Below, piece after piece: positions 35,334 through 45,535 of a stretch of DNA of 64,000 bases. The stretch's first letter is position 1; each line of letters begins with the position of its first letter. The stretch is from Gerris lacustris (Eukaryota; Arthropoda; Insecta; Hemiptera; Gerridae). Position numbers and translations under genes: made by a program. The DNA lies in the NCBI GenBank assembly GCA_951217055.1, contig OX578277.1:64326388-64390387 (forward strand), written 5' to 3'. The notes below the pieces were generated by a model. That model saw only the letters and a list, made by a program, of their open reading frames with translations, did no database searches and was not told the origin of the DNA.

Positions 35334-35397
35334 TGATCGTTCTTCAGAACGATCACATATCGGTCACCTTCCGTTACCTTCGGTAAGCTCGGAAGCA
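35334..35397 (-). repeat. R1 hairpin end, detached
   Basis: GATCGTTCTTCAGAACGATC then ACCTTCCGTTACCTTCGG and TAAGCTCGGAAGC. This is the complete R1 terminal end without its body, immediately right of the 31339-35312 element. Confidence 0.75.
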
Positions 35398-36090
35398 AAC
35401 ATCTACTCACAAGTTTACTGAAGAGTGGCTTAGAAAATATAGATGAGATTTAAGAACAAAATTAGTAAATAAAGCAGCGGTCCCTCTACAATTTAAAATA
35501 AAAAGTATAAAGTATGATTTTTTTCTTATTCTCCCAATTAATAAGGATGGCATACTTGTGTATAACATTTTTTTGCAAAAATTAAATATTATCTAACAAT
35601 TAATTTTAATTTGTCTAAATATCTACCTTACTCTTATTTCATTACATATTATTATGGCTGAATGCCACAGTTTAAGTAGAAATATCTAAAACAAAATTGA
35701 AAAATGTATTAGAGGTTTAGGATTATTATTATTAGATTTTCCTTTAATATAAAAATGTGTTGTGAGGTGTGGGTCAAGCTAGCAACGCAATGTGGTGCAG
35801 CTATTACATGGGCTTACTATGCTACATTGCCTTCATAGCTTAGTCTAACCCCCGGTAAACATGCTTTCCTGCGTGTAAGACCAAAATTTGAATTAAAAAA
35901 CTCAAAAAATATCAAAAGCAACATTCTTGGCTCATATAATAAAATTTTAACATACACTCTTATCTAAAAAGCATATGAATTTATAACTAAAGGTATACTA
36001 AATACAAACTATAAACAATGAATAATTGACGAATGAAATTATTAAGTAATTATTGTAAATAACTAAATCTGAAACTGCTCTTGTATAATT
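35398..36090. other. No gene recognised
   Basis: AT-rich target region left of the BEL element. Confidence 0.4.
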
Positions 36091-36095
36091 GTATA
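36091..36095. repeat. BEL target-site duplication, left
   Basis: GTATA, repeated at 44064-44068 directly after the 3' LTR. A 5-bp duplication fits BEL/Pao integrase. Confidence 0.9.
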
Positions 36096-36508
36096 TGTTC
36101 GGTTTTGCCTTCACTCATAAAGTGGGGGGCCGAGTTTCCTTTCCTCCGCCGCTCCACGGACTGGAGGGGATAGGCCCTGTCCCCGTCGGCCGTGTGTCTG
36201 TCCCCACCTTCCGTGAGTCAGTGTGCCATGAAATGCGTAAGTGGAGTTACGCACTCACTCTCTCTCCCTCTTACTCACCTCAACACGTACCTCACCTCAC
36301 CTTCCCGTACCCTCTCACTCGCTCACCTCGAAACTCACCACTGCACTGAAACCACGCTACCGCCAAGTACATCACTGCCTGGACACTGGAGGGCCCTTCT
36401 CTGCGTTCACGGCAGGTACACAGCAACTCACCAATCCAGGTACCTCACCTTCCCAATTTTATTATATTTCTTTTTTTCCCCCTTACATAAAGGTTTATGT
36501 ATCACACA
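36096..36508 (+). repeat. BEL 5' LTR
   Basis: Starts TGTTCGGTTTTGCC and ends TATGTATCACACA, 413 bp, with TG...CA ends. GC-rich for this region, which marks its foreign origin. I find no standard TATAAA; CACTCACTCTCTCTCCCTC lies mid-LTR, so a TATA-less promoter is likely. Confidence 0.95.
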
Positions 36509-36516
36509 TAAATTAG

Positions 36517-36535
36517 TGGTCCTTTGGGCCGGATT
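36517..36535 (+). promoter_or_regulatory. Candidate primer-binding site
   Basis: TGGTCCTTTGGGCCGGATT begins 8 nt after the LTR. From memory it best fits the 3' end of insect tRNA-Tyr (would-be match TGGTCCTTCGAGCCGG; two differences, both transitions). A second version, TGGTCCTATGTGCCGAA at 36799-36815, follows the partial LTR copy in the leader. Confidence 0.5.
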
Positions 36536-36891
36536 TAAATTTAAAGTGGAGTAAAAGAATAAAATGTGAGTGAATTTACTTTTGAGATTAAGTTAGGTTA
36601 AAATATAACTTCGGCACATAGGACCACTAATTTATGTGTGATACATAAACCTTTATGTAAGGGGGAAAAAAAGAAATATAATAAAATTGGGAAGGCAGGT
36701 ACACAGCAACTCACCAATCCAGGTACCTCACCTTCCCAATTTTATTATATTTCTTTTTTCCCCCTTACATAAAGGTTTATGTATCACACATAAATTAGTG
36801 GTCCTATGTGCCGAAGTTATATTTTAACCTAACTTAATCTCAAAAGTAAATTCACTCACATTTTATTCTTTTACTCCACTTTAAATTTAAA
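36534..36891. repeat. Inverted duplication of LTR end plus leader
   Basis: Arms 36534-36695 (162 nt) and 36731-36891 (161 nt) are reverse complements apart from one base in a T/A run; the spacer is 35 nt. The right arm with its spacer (36694-36790) directly repeats the last 97-98 nt of the LTR and continues into leader sequence. The 5' end therefore reads LTR, primer site, inverted copy, direct partial LTR copy, leader. RNA from this region would form a very stable hairpin. Confidence 0.9.
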
Positions 36892-38054
36892 ATTAACTCA
36901 CCCTCCTCATTATTTTATGAAATATTTAAATTTTAAAGTGTCTCTTAATTTACCTCTCATTGAGCCTGTGGTTTCATTTTCTTTAAAATTGTTAATTTTC
37001 TTTAAACTGAAATCAGTCTACATTTCTGCTGCGATTTTTTACTATTTCTGCAAAATTGTTGCTCCTCTACTCCTCTCTTTGCTGCAAGAATTTACATTTG
37101 TTTTATTTCTCTTCTCAGCTATTTTGCAATTTATATTAATGTAAAATTTATTTTCTTTTTTGGAGGTTTATAAGAATAGCTGGTCAGAAATATAATTTTG
37201 ATTTTATCATTTTTTGTCTTTTTCTTTTATTCAATATTGGTAAAGTCTGGCAACAAATTAATAAGGAAATTAATTTGTGTAAGATTCTGATGGTCTTTAT
37301 AATTCTAAATTTAATTAGTACAGTCACTTTACTAATTTCTCAGCCATTCCCTTTTTCCCAAGTTAATAAAATTTTAATTAATTATAATTTTCTCGAAATT
37401 ATAATTAAAACAGGAAATAGTTATTTTATATATTACCTATTTTTCTGCCTTGTCTTTCTTTATGGATACAGATTTATCTCATTTAAATATTAAGAACTCA
37501 CTATTTAATTCTTTGACAATTGTATTTCTACTATTAATACTTACGGTATTATTTCAACTTAATATTGTTTCAATTAATATTGTTTCAACTAATATTGTTT
37601 CAATTAATATTATTTCAATTTAATTATTTTGGATTTTATGATTTTTCCTTTTTTCTTTGATTGTGTTGGAATTAAAAATCTTTTAGCTGATATAGTTAGA
37701 CCTCTCCTTGTTCTGAAAACTACTATTTGGACTTTGACCTTCAAAGAGTCTAATTTTTCTAAACCTCGTTATAAATTAAATTATTCTATTATTTCCTTTT
37801 CTATAATCTTAGTTAAACTCTTATCACCATATACAGTCTGCTGCAAATTTAATCTCTACATCGACTCTTGTATTATTTCGGCTAAAGATTATTTATTCTT
37901 TCTCACTTCTTATCTTAAAGCATAATATTTTATTCTTTATATTTAAATCCCTCACTTATCAAGTGAGGGATTTTCAAGGGTGGGGTTTACCCACCTCACT
38001 CTTCAAGTTTTTCACCTCATATTCTCAACCTCTTCTTAATTATTTCTTTTAATT
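36892..38054 (+). other. BEL untranslated leader
   Basis: T-rich, with only spurious hydrophobic frames. It holds about five copies of a 15-bp unit, AATATTGTTTCAATT (37545-37620), and a perfect hairpin AAATCCCTCACTT / AAGTGAGGGATTT at about 37945-37974, some 80 nt before the start codon, a plausible place for a packaging or translation signal. Confidence 0.6.
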
Positions 38055-41000
38055 ATGGCAGACACAGACAAGAAAAATAAGTTAGCCGTTTTAATTAAAA
38101 GAAAAGAAACGTACTTTTTACGCATTCAACAGTGCTTTGATTTAATTGGAAAGCTTGATAAAACAGAAAATCTTAATACTTTTAAAACTCGTAGTTCTAG
38201 GATATCTCAAACTAGAGAAGAGTTTTTTAATATTTTAGAACAAATTGAGCTACTCAAAATGGATTTAAGTGCGGATTATGAACCGAATTTTGAGTCTCAA
38301 AATGCCGTTGATGACTTAGTTTCTTTAATCCTTGAAAAGTCAGAGGATTTGAAGCGAGTTCAGCCATCAGCTGGGACTAGCGGTACTCAAAGAACCGAGA
38401 CTCCTGTAGGTCCGGGACAAGCCGCTGCGCCGTTGTTGCCCAAAATTAATTTATCTTCTTTTTCTGGTTGCCTCTCTCAGTGGACTTCATTTTATAATTT
38501 ATTTTGTAGTTTAGTCCATAATAATTCCTCACTCACTAAGGTTCAAAAATTTCTCTATTTATTATCTTGTGTTTCTGACGAGCCTCTGAATTTAATTAAG
38601 CACCTCCCCACTACTCATGCTAATTATGAGGTCGCATTAGACATTTTAGTAAAACGGTATCAATGCGCTCGCCATTTAGCGACTTATCATTTAGAACAAT
38701 TATTCAATTTATCCTCTTTACAAACAGGTTCTTATTCGAGACTTCGGTCATTTTACGAAACATTAGCTGAGAACTATACAGCACTCCAAGCTCTTAAGAT
38801 TGCTAACTTAGGAGACTTTGTACTCTTCCACCTCGGGTTTCGTAATCTTGATTCTCAATCAAAAAAATTGTTCGAACAATATTTTAACGAACAACAACGA
38901 GTTAAGAGGGAGGATAAGTCGTCGACAGCTGAACCTTTACCTACGTTTAAAGATTTTTTAAACTTTCTAGAGGGACATTGTAAAATTTTGGAAACTACGA
39001 ATTTCGAAACCTTTAAAGACTTCCCTTCTCGTTTTAAACCGAAAGGTAAACCTCAGACTGAGGTTAAGAGAACTTATACTGCTACCTCTAACAAACCCGG
39101 AGAACCAACCGGTACTTCCCCCTCTACCAGAACTCACCGAGCGACCAACGGATATACCTCTACTAGATTTCCTAATTCAAATAAAATTTTATCTAACAAG
39201 CCAGTTAATAATAATTCTCCGCAATCTTTACCCCAACAGTCTCAACTGCCTAATTGTTTTCTTTGCCGCGATTCTCATTCAGTTTATAAATGTCCTCAGA
39301 TGCTTAACTTCAGCCCTCTTCAACGCTTTCAAAAAATTCAATCTCTAGGTAGATGCACCAATTGTTTTGGTAATCATTTTCGTTCTATTTGTAAATCCAC
39401 TAACCGCTGTTTTCAGTGTGGTTTGGACCATCATAGTCTGTTGCACAAGTCAGATGGTTCATCAAGTTTTGAAGAACAGGATATAACTAAGAAGTCGTCC
39501 GGTTCTTCTATTCATCGTGTTCTCACCTCTTCTATTACTTCACCTCTACCCTCTTCTTCGGTTCTTTTGAGCACAGCTGTGATCCACGTTGTTGATTCTC
39601 TTGGAGGCTTTATAGAAGCCAGAGTTCTCATCGATAGTGGAGCTCAGTCCTCATTTTTATCCACTTCATTCTTCTCTCGACTTGGCCTTAACCTGAGAAA
39701 GGCTGATATCTCTGTTTCAGGTGTTGGAAATACCGCTGTAACCCGTCCTAAAGGTATAGCAAATATTTCGATTAAGCCTCGAATCTCTTCAGGTCCTATC
39801 TTGACCACAGAAGTCGTCGTGATGGACCACCTCACAAGTAAACTTCCTTCTACTAAACTACCTGACTCTATCAAGGACTTATTTCCAGGATTGACCCTCG
39901 CTGACCCTCTATTTACTATTCCTTCACATGTCGATGGAATAATTGGTGCTGATCTTTTCCCATATATCTTCAATGGTCCTTCACAAAGCGGTGGTCCAGG
40001 TCAACCGACTGCGATGTCCAGCATCTTCGGCTGGATAATTGTGGGATCTATGTCAAAACCTCAAACTATTTCTGTGAATACTGCTTCTATCACTCTCGAA
40101 GACACTCTTCGTAAATTCTGGGAATTAGAGCAACCACCGACTACACCACACCCTGATCCCGAAGTTCTCAAGTGTGAATCCATATTTTCTCTGAAAAATA
40201 CTCGGGATGCCTCCGGAAGATACTTTGTACCTCTCTTATTGCGTTCCTCGAGTTCCGAATTAGGTGGTTCTTTTGGAATAGCTATGAAGTCTCTCCTTAG
40301 TCTAGAACGTCGATTCAAGGTCCATTCTAAGTTAAGGGAAGAATACCATGCTTTCATGAGGGAATACATAGATCTTGGTCATATGCGGGAAATACAACCT
40401 CAAGACTCTCCTTCTTCATATTACATTCCTCATCATGCAGTACTGAATCCATCTAGTTCCACAACTAAACTTAGAGTAGTCTTTAACGGTTCTGCAAAGT
40501 CAACTTCTGGTTCATCTCTTAACGATATTTTGTACACCGGTGGTAAACTTCAAAATGACATTGCAGTTATTATTATCAAGTTTCGGTGTCATATCATCGT
40601 TTTTACGGCAGATATTTGCAAGATGTTTAGGCAAATAGGAATTCTGGCTGAAGATACAGCATATCAGCATATCTTGTGGCGGTTCTCGCCTGAGGAACCG
40701 GTTACTGATTATGTTCTTCTCACGGTAACTTATGGCCTTCGTTCATCGCCGTATCTTGCTCATCGAACACTTCATCAGCTTGCTTCCGATGAAGGCAAAT
40801 TATTTCCTCGTGCTGCGGAGGTCCTCACTAACGAAACCTTTGTTGATGATGTCATAACTGGAGCTGACTCAGTTGAGGAAGCTGTGAAACTCCAGGCTGA
40901 TGTCACTCAGCTCCTATTAAAAGGAGGATTTAAGTTAAGGAAATGGAGTAGTAACCACCCCTCTCTTCTCGATCACGTCCCACCTGAGGATGTTGAAACC

Positions 41001-43418
41001 CCATTCTTATTCAACCATGAAGATGGCAGCACTGTCAAGGTTTTGGGGATCCAATGGTCCCCACTGACAGACTCTTTTACTTATAAACTCTCTTCTTTTA
41101 CACCTCGTTTTTCTAAACGGGCAATCCTGTCTGATATCTCAAAGTTATTTGACCCATTAGGTTGGCTGTCTCCTGTAGTGTTTTTGGCTAAATGCCATAT
41201 CCAGCTACTTTGGCTGTCTGGTGTTAGTTGGGATGAAGAGATACCACCTGATCTCAAGCGCACATGGGAACGTTTCGTTGCTCAATTGCCTCTGGTCACT
41301 CAAATATCTATACCTCGTGCTCTAATCTCTCATATCGACGTTGAAACAACACTCGTTGCATTTGCCGATGCAAGCGAGAAAGGGTATGCTGCAGTTGTTT
41401 ACCTCCACTCTTACCATCGAGTTTCTAACTCTGCTAACATCTCTTTAGTGATTGGGAAATCACGCGTCGCACCTCTAAAAACTTTGACCATTCCTCGATT
41501 GGAACTCTGTGCGGCTGTCTTAGCATCTCGTATATTGAGCTTCTCTCGCTCTTCTCTCCTCTCTCTTCCGATTAACCGAATTTTAGCCTTCTCGGATTCT
41601 ACAACCGTTTTAGGGTGGATCCGTACACCTCCTCACACATTACAAACCTTCGTTTCGAATCGAGTGGTCCAAATCCTTGAGGTACTAAGTCCTTCAGAGT
41701 GGCATCATGTATCAACCTCAGACAATCCAGCCGACTGTGCTAGTCGAGGGCTTATGCCCGAAAAGATGATCGACCACCCTCTTTGGTTCCACGGTCCACC
41801 CTGGATGAATTCACCTTTTGATCAGTGGCCTCTCAGCTCAGGTGCCACTACTGTACCTCTTGTTCTTCCAGAACTGCGATCAGGGAAGGAAGTAACGGTT
41901 GCAGCTAGTCTGTCTGCTCCCCATTCGGTTCCATGCAACGAGTTAGTTGAGCGTTATTCCTCATTTACCAGACTGCAGCGTATTACTGCTTGGGTACTTA
42001 GAGTTTCTAAGCCATCAATTCACTTGGTTCAAGCTAAGACTCCCACACCTCTCACCGCAATTGAACTTCGCTCGGCGTTGCACCATCTTGTTCTCGTTGA
42101 ACAGCTCAACCACTTTCATGATGATATTCGTCTTTTGAAGAAAGGTGACGAGCCTTCTAGCTCTTTGCGTAGTCTTCACCCTTTTATCGATTCATCGGGA
42201 CTCCTCAGGGTGGGGGGTAGACTTCGACATGCTTCTATGTCATATGACACTCGCCATCCTCTCTTACTCCCAAAGAACTGTCAGTTAACCAACCTCTTAA
42301 TTGACCACTTCCATATAAAATATTTACACGTGGGTCCAAGAACTCTACAATCACTACTTCTTCGTACTTTTTGGATCATTTCTGCTAGGCAATTAATTCG
42401 CTCTAGACTCAGCAAATGTCTCCCTTGTCTAAAAATGCGAAATTCTCACCTCAAACCTCTAATGGGAGATCTTCCCTTATCTCGAGTGCAACAAGGTCGG
42501 CCCTTCCTCGTCGTAGGTACTGATTTTGGCGGCCCTTTTATAATGAAAGAAAGTCACCTCCGGAAGGCCAGAACAACTAAAGTGTATCTCTGCCTATTTA
42601 TTTGCTTCGCGACCAAAGCAGTTCACTTAGAAGTGGTATCGAGTCTGTCGACTGAGGCATTTCTAGCGGCATTCGACAGGTTTATTAGTCGTCGCGGAAT
42701 GTGTACAGACGTCCATAGTGACTGTGGTACGAATTATGTTGGAGCAAATAATTATTTTTCCGATCTTCATCGACTTCTTCAAAACCCTTCGGCTAAAGGG
42801 AAAGTTTTGAACCGACTAGGGAAGGACAATATACACTGGCACTTTAATCCCCCCTCTGCTCCACATTTTGGGGGTCTTTGGGAGGCTGGGATTAAATCTG
42901 TGAAGCACCTTGTCAGGAAAGTCATAGGAGACCGTCCTTTAACGTTTGAAGAGTTCGCCACCCTCTTCTGCAAGGTGGAAGCCATTCTCAATTCGCGTCC
43001 TCTTTGTGCTCTATCTCCTGACCCTCATGAAGTGGACGCTCTCACCCCTGGCCATTTTCTGGTAGGAGGTCCTCTCACCGCTCACGAAGAGTCAGATCTT
43101 ACTTCAGTTGCACCGAACCGCCTTCACCGTTGGGAACTTATTCGTCAGGCCTCACAATCCTTTTGGAATAGGTGGCACCGAGATTATATAACTACTTTAA
43201 CTCAGCGTCACAAGTGGACCCAGCTCCAACCCAACCTCCATGTAAATGACTTAGTTCTTCTCAACAACGGTAAGACTCCTCCGTTCTGTTGGACTCTCGG
43301 TCGTATTGTAGCACTTCACCCTGGCACCGATAACATTGTCCGAGTTGTGACAGTGCGAACTGCCCAAGGTGAATTTCGGAGACCGGTCGTGAAGCTGGCT
43401 CTCCTACCCGGCCCTTAG
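38055..43418 (+). CDS. BEL/Pao Gag-Pol polyprotein (1787 aa), intact
   Basis: Single frame without stops. In order: Gag region with a DUF1759-type core (about 128-200, SFSGCLSQWTSF); cysteine knuckles at about 400-460 (CTNCFGNHFRSIC, CFQCGLDHH); retropepsin-like protease with D527-S-G; reverse transcriptase with FTADICKMFRQI (D853) and FVDD (D931, D932); the Pao/A17 connection (SKLFDPLGWLSPV); RNase H with FADASEKG (D1105), a LELCAAVLASR helix and SDSTT; an HHCC integrase zinc site (HLHVGPRT, CLPCLKM); integrase core D1490, D1556, E1610 (GTDFGGPF, SDCGTNY, GLWEAG); and a C-terminal DUF5641-type domain. All catalytic residues are present. Start chosen at the first ATG, after an in-frame stop-rich leader. 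Products would assemble a particle, copy RNA to DNA and integrate it. Confidence 0.95.
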   Translation: MADTDKKNKLAVLIKRKETYFLRIQQCFDLIGKLDKTENLNTFKTRSSRISQTREEFFNILEQIELLKMDLSADYEPNFESQNAVDDLVSLILEKSEDLKRVQPSAGTSGTQRTETPVGPGQAAAPLLPKINLSSFSGCLSQWTSFYNLFCSLVHNNSSLTKVQKFLYLLSCVSDEPLNLIKHLPTTHANYEVALDILVKRYQCARHLATYHLEQLFNLSSLQTGSYSRLRSFYETLAENYTALQALKIANLGDFVLFHLGFRNLDSQSKKLFEQYFNEQQRVKREDKSSTAEPLPTFKDFLNFLEGHCKILETTNFETFKDFPSRFKPKGKPQTEVKRTYTATSNKPGEPTGTSPSTRTHRATNGYTSTRFPNSNKILSNKPVNNNSPQSLPQQSQLPNCFLCRDSHSVYKCPQMLNFSPLQRFQKIQSLGRCTNCFGNHFRSICKSTNRCFQCGLDHHSLLHKSDGSSSFEEQDITKKSSGSSIHRVLTSSITSPLPSSSVLLSTAVIHVVDSLGGFIEARVLIDSGAQSSFLSTSFFSRLGLNLRKADISVSGVGNTAVTRPKGIANISIKPRISSGPILTTEVVVMDHLTSKLPSTKLPDSIKDLFPGLTLADPLFTIPSHVDGIIGADLFPYIFNGPSQSGGPGQPTAMSSIFGWIIVGSMSKPQTISVNTASITLEDTLRKFWELEQPPTTPHPDPEVLKCESIFSLKNTRDASGRYFVPLLLRSSSSELGGSFGIAMKSLLSLERRFKVHSKLREEYHAFMREYIDLGHMREIQPQDSPSSYYIPHHAVLNPSSSTTKLRVVFNGSAKSTSGSSLNDILYTGGKLQNDIAVIIIKFRCHIIVFTADICKMFRQIGILAEDTAYQHILWRFSPEEPVTDYVLLTVTYGLRSSPYLAHRTLHQLASDEGKLFPRAAEVLTNETFVDDVITGADSVEEAVKLQADVTQLLLKGGFKLRKWSSNHPSLLDHVPPEDVETPFLFNHEDGSTVKVLGIQWSPLTDSFTYKLSSFTPRFSKRAILSDISKLFDPLGWLSPVVFLAKCHIQLLWLSGVSWDEEIPPDLKRTWERFVAQLPLVTQISIPRALISHIDVETTLVAFADASEKGYAAVVYLHSYHRVSNSANISLVIGKSRVAPLKTLTIPRLELCAAVLASRILSFSRSSLLSLPINRILAFSDSTTVLGWIRTPPHTLQTFVSNRVVQILEVLSPSEWHHVSTSDNPADCASRGLMPEKMIDHPLWFHGPPWMNSPFDQWPLSSGATTVPLVLPELRSGKEVTVAASLSAPHSVPCNELVERYSSFTRLQRITAWVLRVSKPSIHLVQAKTPTPLTAIELRSALHHLVLVEQLNHFHDDIRLLKKGDEPSSSLRSLHPFIDSSGLLRVGGRLRHASMSYDTRHPLLLPKNCQLTNLLIDHFHIKYLHVGPRTLQSLLLRTFWIISARQLIRSRLSKCLPCLKMRNSHLKPLMGDLPLSRVQQGRPFLVVGTDFGGPFIMKESHLRKARTTKVYLCLFICFATKAVHLEVVSSLSTEAFLAAFDRFISRRGMCTDVHSDCGTNYVGANNYFSDLHRLLQNPSAKGKVLNRLGKDNIHWHFNPPSAPHFGGLWEAGIKSVKHLVRKVIGDRPLTFEEFATLFCKVEAILNSRPLCALSPDPHEVDALTPGHFLVGGPLTAHEESDLTSVAPNRLHRWELIRQASQSFWNRWHRDYITTLTQRHKWTQLQPNLHVNDLVLLNNGKTPPFCWTLGRIVALHPGTDNIVRVVTVRTAQGEFRRPVVKLALLPGP

Positions 43419-43635
43419 TCGGTAGTTTTTTTTTCTTTTTATTTTCTTCAAGGTTTTCTTTAATTTTTTCTCTATAAGGTAACTTTTTTCTTTTCCTCTA
43501 AATTTTTTTTTTCCTTTTTCCCCTGTGCTCCCCCTCTTTCCTGTGGTTCGTACTTTCCTAGGACCGGAGTGTTCCTGGAAGTTGTTTTTTTTTTTCTCTT
43601 TCTAATTTTAAGGATAGTTCTTTTGAAACCACAGG

Positions 43636-43650
43636 TTTCGGTGGGGGGTA
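43636..43650 (+). promoter_or_regulatory. Polypurine tract
   Basis: TTTCGGTGGGGGGTA ends exactly at the 3' LTR. It would prime plus-strand synthesis. Confidence 0.75.
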
Positions 43651-44063
43651 TGTTCGGTTTTGCCTTCACTCATAAAGTGGGGGGCCGAGTTTCCTTTCCT
43701 CCGCCGCTCCACGGACTGGAGGGGATAGGCCCTGTCCCCGTCGGCCGTGTGTCTGTCCCCACCTTCCGTGAGTCAGTGTGCCATGAAATGCGTAAGTGGA
43801 GTTACGCACTCACTCTCTCTCCCTCTTACTCACCTCAACACGTACCTCACCTCACCTTCCCGTACCCTCTCACTCGCTCACCTCGAAACTCACCACTGCA
43901 CTGAAACCACGCTACCGCCAAGTACATCACTGCCTGGACACTGGAGGGCCCTTCTCTGCGTTCACGGCAGGTACACAGCAACTCACCAATCCAGGTACCT
44001 CACCTTCCCAATTTTATTATATTTCTTTTTTTCCCCCTTACATAAAGGTTTATGTATCACACA
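43651..44063 (+). repeat. BEL 3' LTR
   Basis: 413 bp. I compared it with 36096-36508 block by block and saw no difference. Confidence 0.95.
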
Positions 44064-44068
44064 GTATA
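44064..44068. repeat. BEL target-site duplication, right
   Basis: GTATA, as at 36091-36095. Confidence 0.9.
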
Positions 44069-45074
44069 CATTCTTGAGATCAGACAATATATTAACGAAT
44101 TTTTAGAATTTTGTATTTTATTCATTCAGTAAAATATTAATAATAATAATAATAATAATATTACACTAAATACAGTTTTGTGAATGACGGTTCGATAAGG
44201 ACTCAAATAAATTTCTCTATTAATTTTTATTGTTACATACATAATTTTACTTCTTTCCTTATTATTCAAGACAATACTCACAGCAGCAGAAGTCAAGAAA
44301 GGAAGAAAAGGTCGGGAACTTTACACACCTAATAATGCTTTCGTGAATGTAAAACTAAATTATATTTACCCCTACTAAAATGATATTTTACTATATGATA
44401 TATAATATATAATGATACATATTTACTAAATGATATTTACCCCACTAAAATTATATATTAATGGAGTTGTTTGTGTTTTATTATTTTAAAAATAGTTTTT
44501 ATTGTTAACGTTACTCTAACAAAAGAAGATTCATTCTAGAGCCATAAAAAAAAATTTCTTCCTTGCTCCATTGTGCCCTCGAGTAACTTAATAGATGGCT
44601 TGACAGCAGTTTACTTTTTTTAGCTATGGGAGAAGTTTTATTTATTTATTTATATATTTTTTTGTTTGCCGAACAAAGTCGGGTAGGGTTTTACTCTATT
44701 TGCTACACAGGCCAGGATGCTGTATTTAGATTGATTTTATAATAAATTTTAATAGATCTGTTAAAAAATTATAAAAATGAAGAAAACATACAAAACAGGC
44801 TTCTAACATACCTCTAGCGAACTATAGGATACAAATATTTGATTCCTAGTATTGTAGAATAAGTATAAAGTTTATAATGTTAATAAGATTATATTTTAAG
44901 AACAAGACAAACATGTCAACAATAATAATATCAAAAACCTCTCAAGCACAGACAGCTGTCTATATTACATGTATGAATACCATTGATAACTACTTATTTT
45001 AGGTTACGATATTGTTGACTTTAATTCTAAATATAAAAATATTTAATATAATAAATCAAGGTCTTCCTGATACT
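44069..45074. other. No gene; short (TAA)n
   Basis: A (TAA)n run of about 24 bp at 44137-44160. Otherwise AT-rich and unassigned. Confidence 0.4.
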
Positions 45075-45195
45075 ATGGATGGCTCATACTATGAGTAACT
45101 CCCTTGAGCATGATCCCTGTAACGTGTTCGAAACTTAGGGATTTTAAAAATCTCTGACATGATCTCCTACCATAGATTTAGATTTACATATTAGA
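45075..45195 (+). repeat. R5 repeat, partial
   Basis: CCCTTGAGCATGATCCCTGT, AACGTGTTCGAAAC, AAATCTCTGACATGATCTCC and the tail CATAGATTTAGATTTA align with 54610-54715 (CCCTTGAGAATGATCCCAGT, ACAAAATCTCTAATGCGG, GGTCTCTTCTGGAACATC). Non-coding. Confidence 0.55.
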
Positions 45196-45324
45196 CACTT
45201 GAAACCTACGCTATAGAAATATGAAATCTGTTTACAAGATATAATAAAAAATTGTTGAAAATGATAAGCTATATAAATTTAATAAGCGAATCATTAGTTA
45301 CAATGTAAGTATATCGATGAGTTA

Positions 45325-45535
45325 AGTAGTGATGGACGTTTTAAGGTGTGAATCAAATTAGAGTGAAATAAAATCTTTCTCGAAGAGAGAGTGTCAATAT
45401 AAAAAAGTTAGTATAAAACAATCATTAATTGAAATGTAAATTTAATTCTATACGAACTTATTTTATACTAACTCTTCGAGAAAGATTTTATTTCATTCTA
45501 ATTATATTCACACCTTAAAACGTCCATCACTACGT
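45325..45535. repeat. Fold-back MITE with about 62-bp arms
   Basis: GTAGTGATGGACGTTTTAAG, GTGTGAATCAAATTAGAGTG and AAATAAAATCTTTCTCGAAG on the left pair with the right arm ending CGTCCATCACTAC at about 45534. About 80 bp of interior. Few changes between the arms, so relatively young. Confidence 0.85.

Larger units (their letters stand above)
36096..44063 (+). mobile_element. Full-length BEL/Pao LTR retrotransposon
   Basis: 7968-bp element: two 413-bp LTRs that look identical base for base by eye, a TGG-starting primer site 8 nt after the 5' LTR, a long AT-rich leader, one uninterrupted Gag-Pol frame, a G-rich polypurine tract and a 5-bp target duplication. There is no env frame between the end of Pol (43418) and the 3' LTR (43651). 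Identical LTRs and an intact frame indicate recent insertion and possible autonomy, although the leader carries an inverted duplication that could affect priming. It lies about 13.7 kb upstream of the Scr start codon in the same orientation. Confidence 0.95.

Noticed and set aside
36192..36554. Open frames of 86-120 codons in both BEL LTRs
   Set aside because: They lie in the CT-rich LTR, occur identically in both LTRs, overlap in several frames and show no domain.
36917..37925. Hydrophobic frames in the BEL leader (75-98 codons)
   Set aside because: Strong T-richness makes Phe/Leu/Ile runs by chance; they are upstream of Gag and lack env features.
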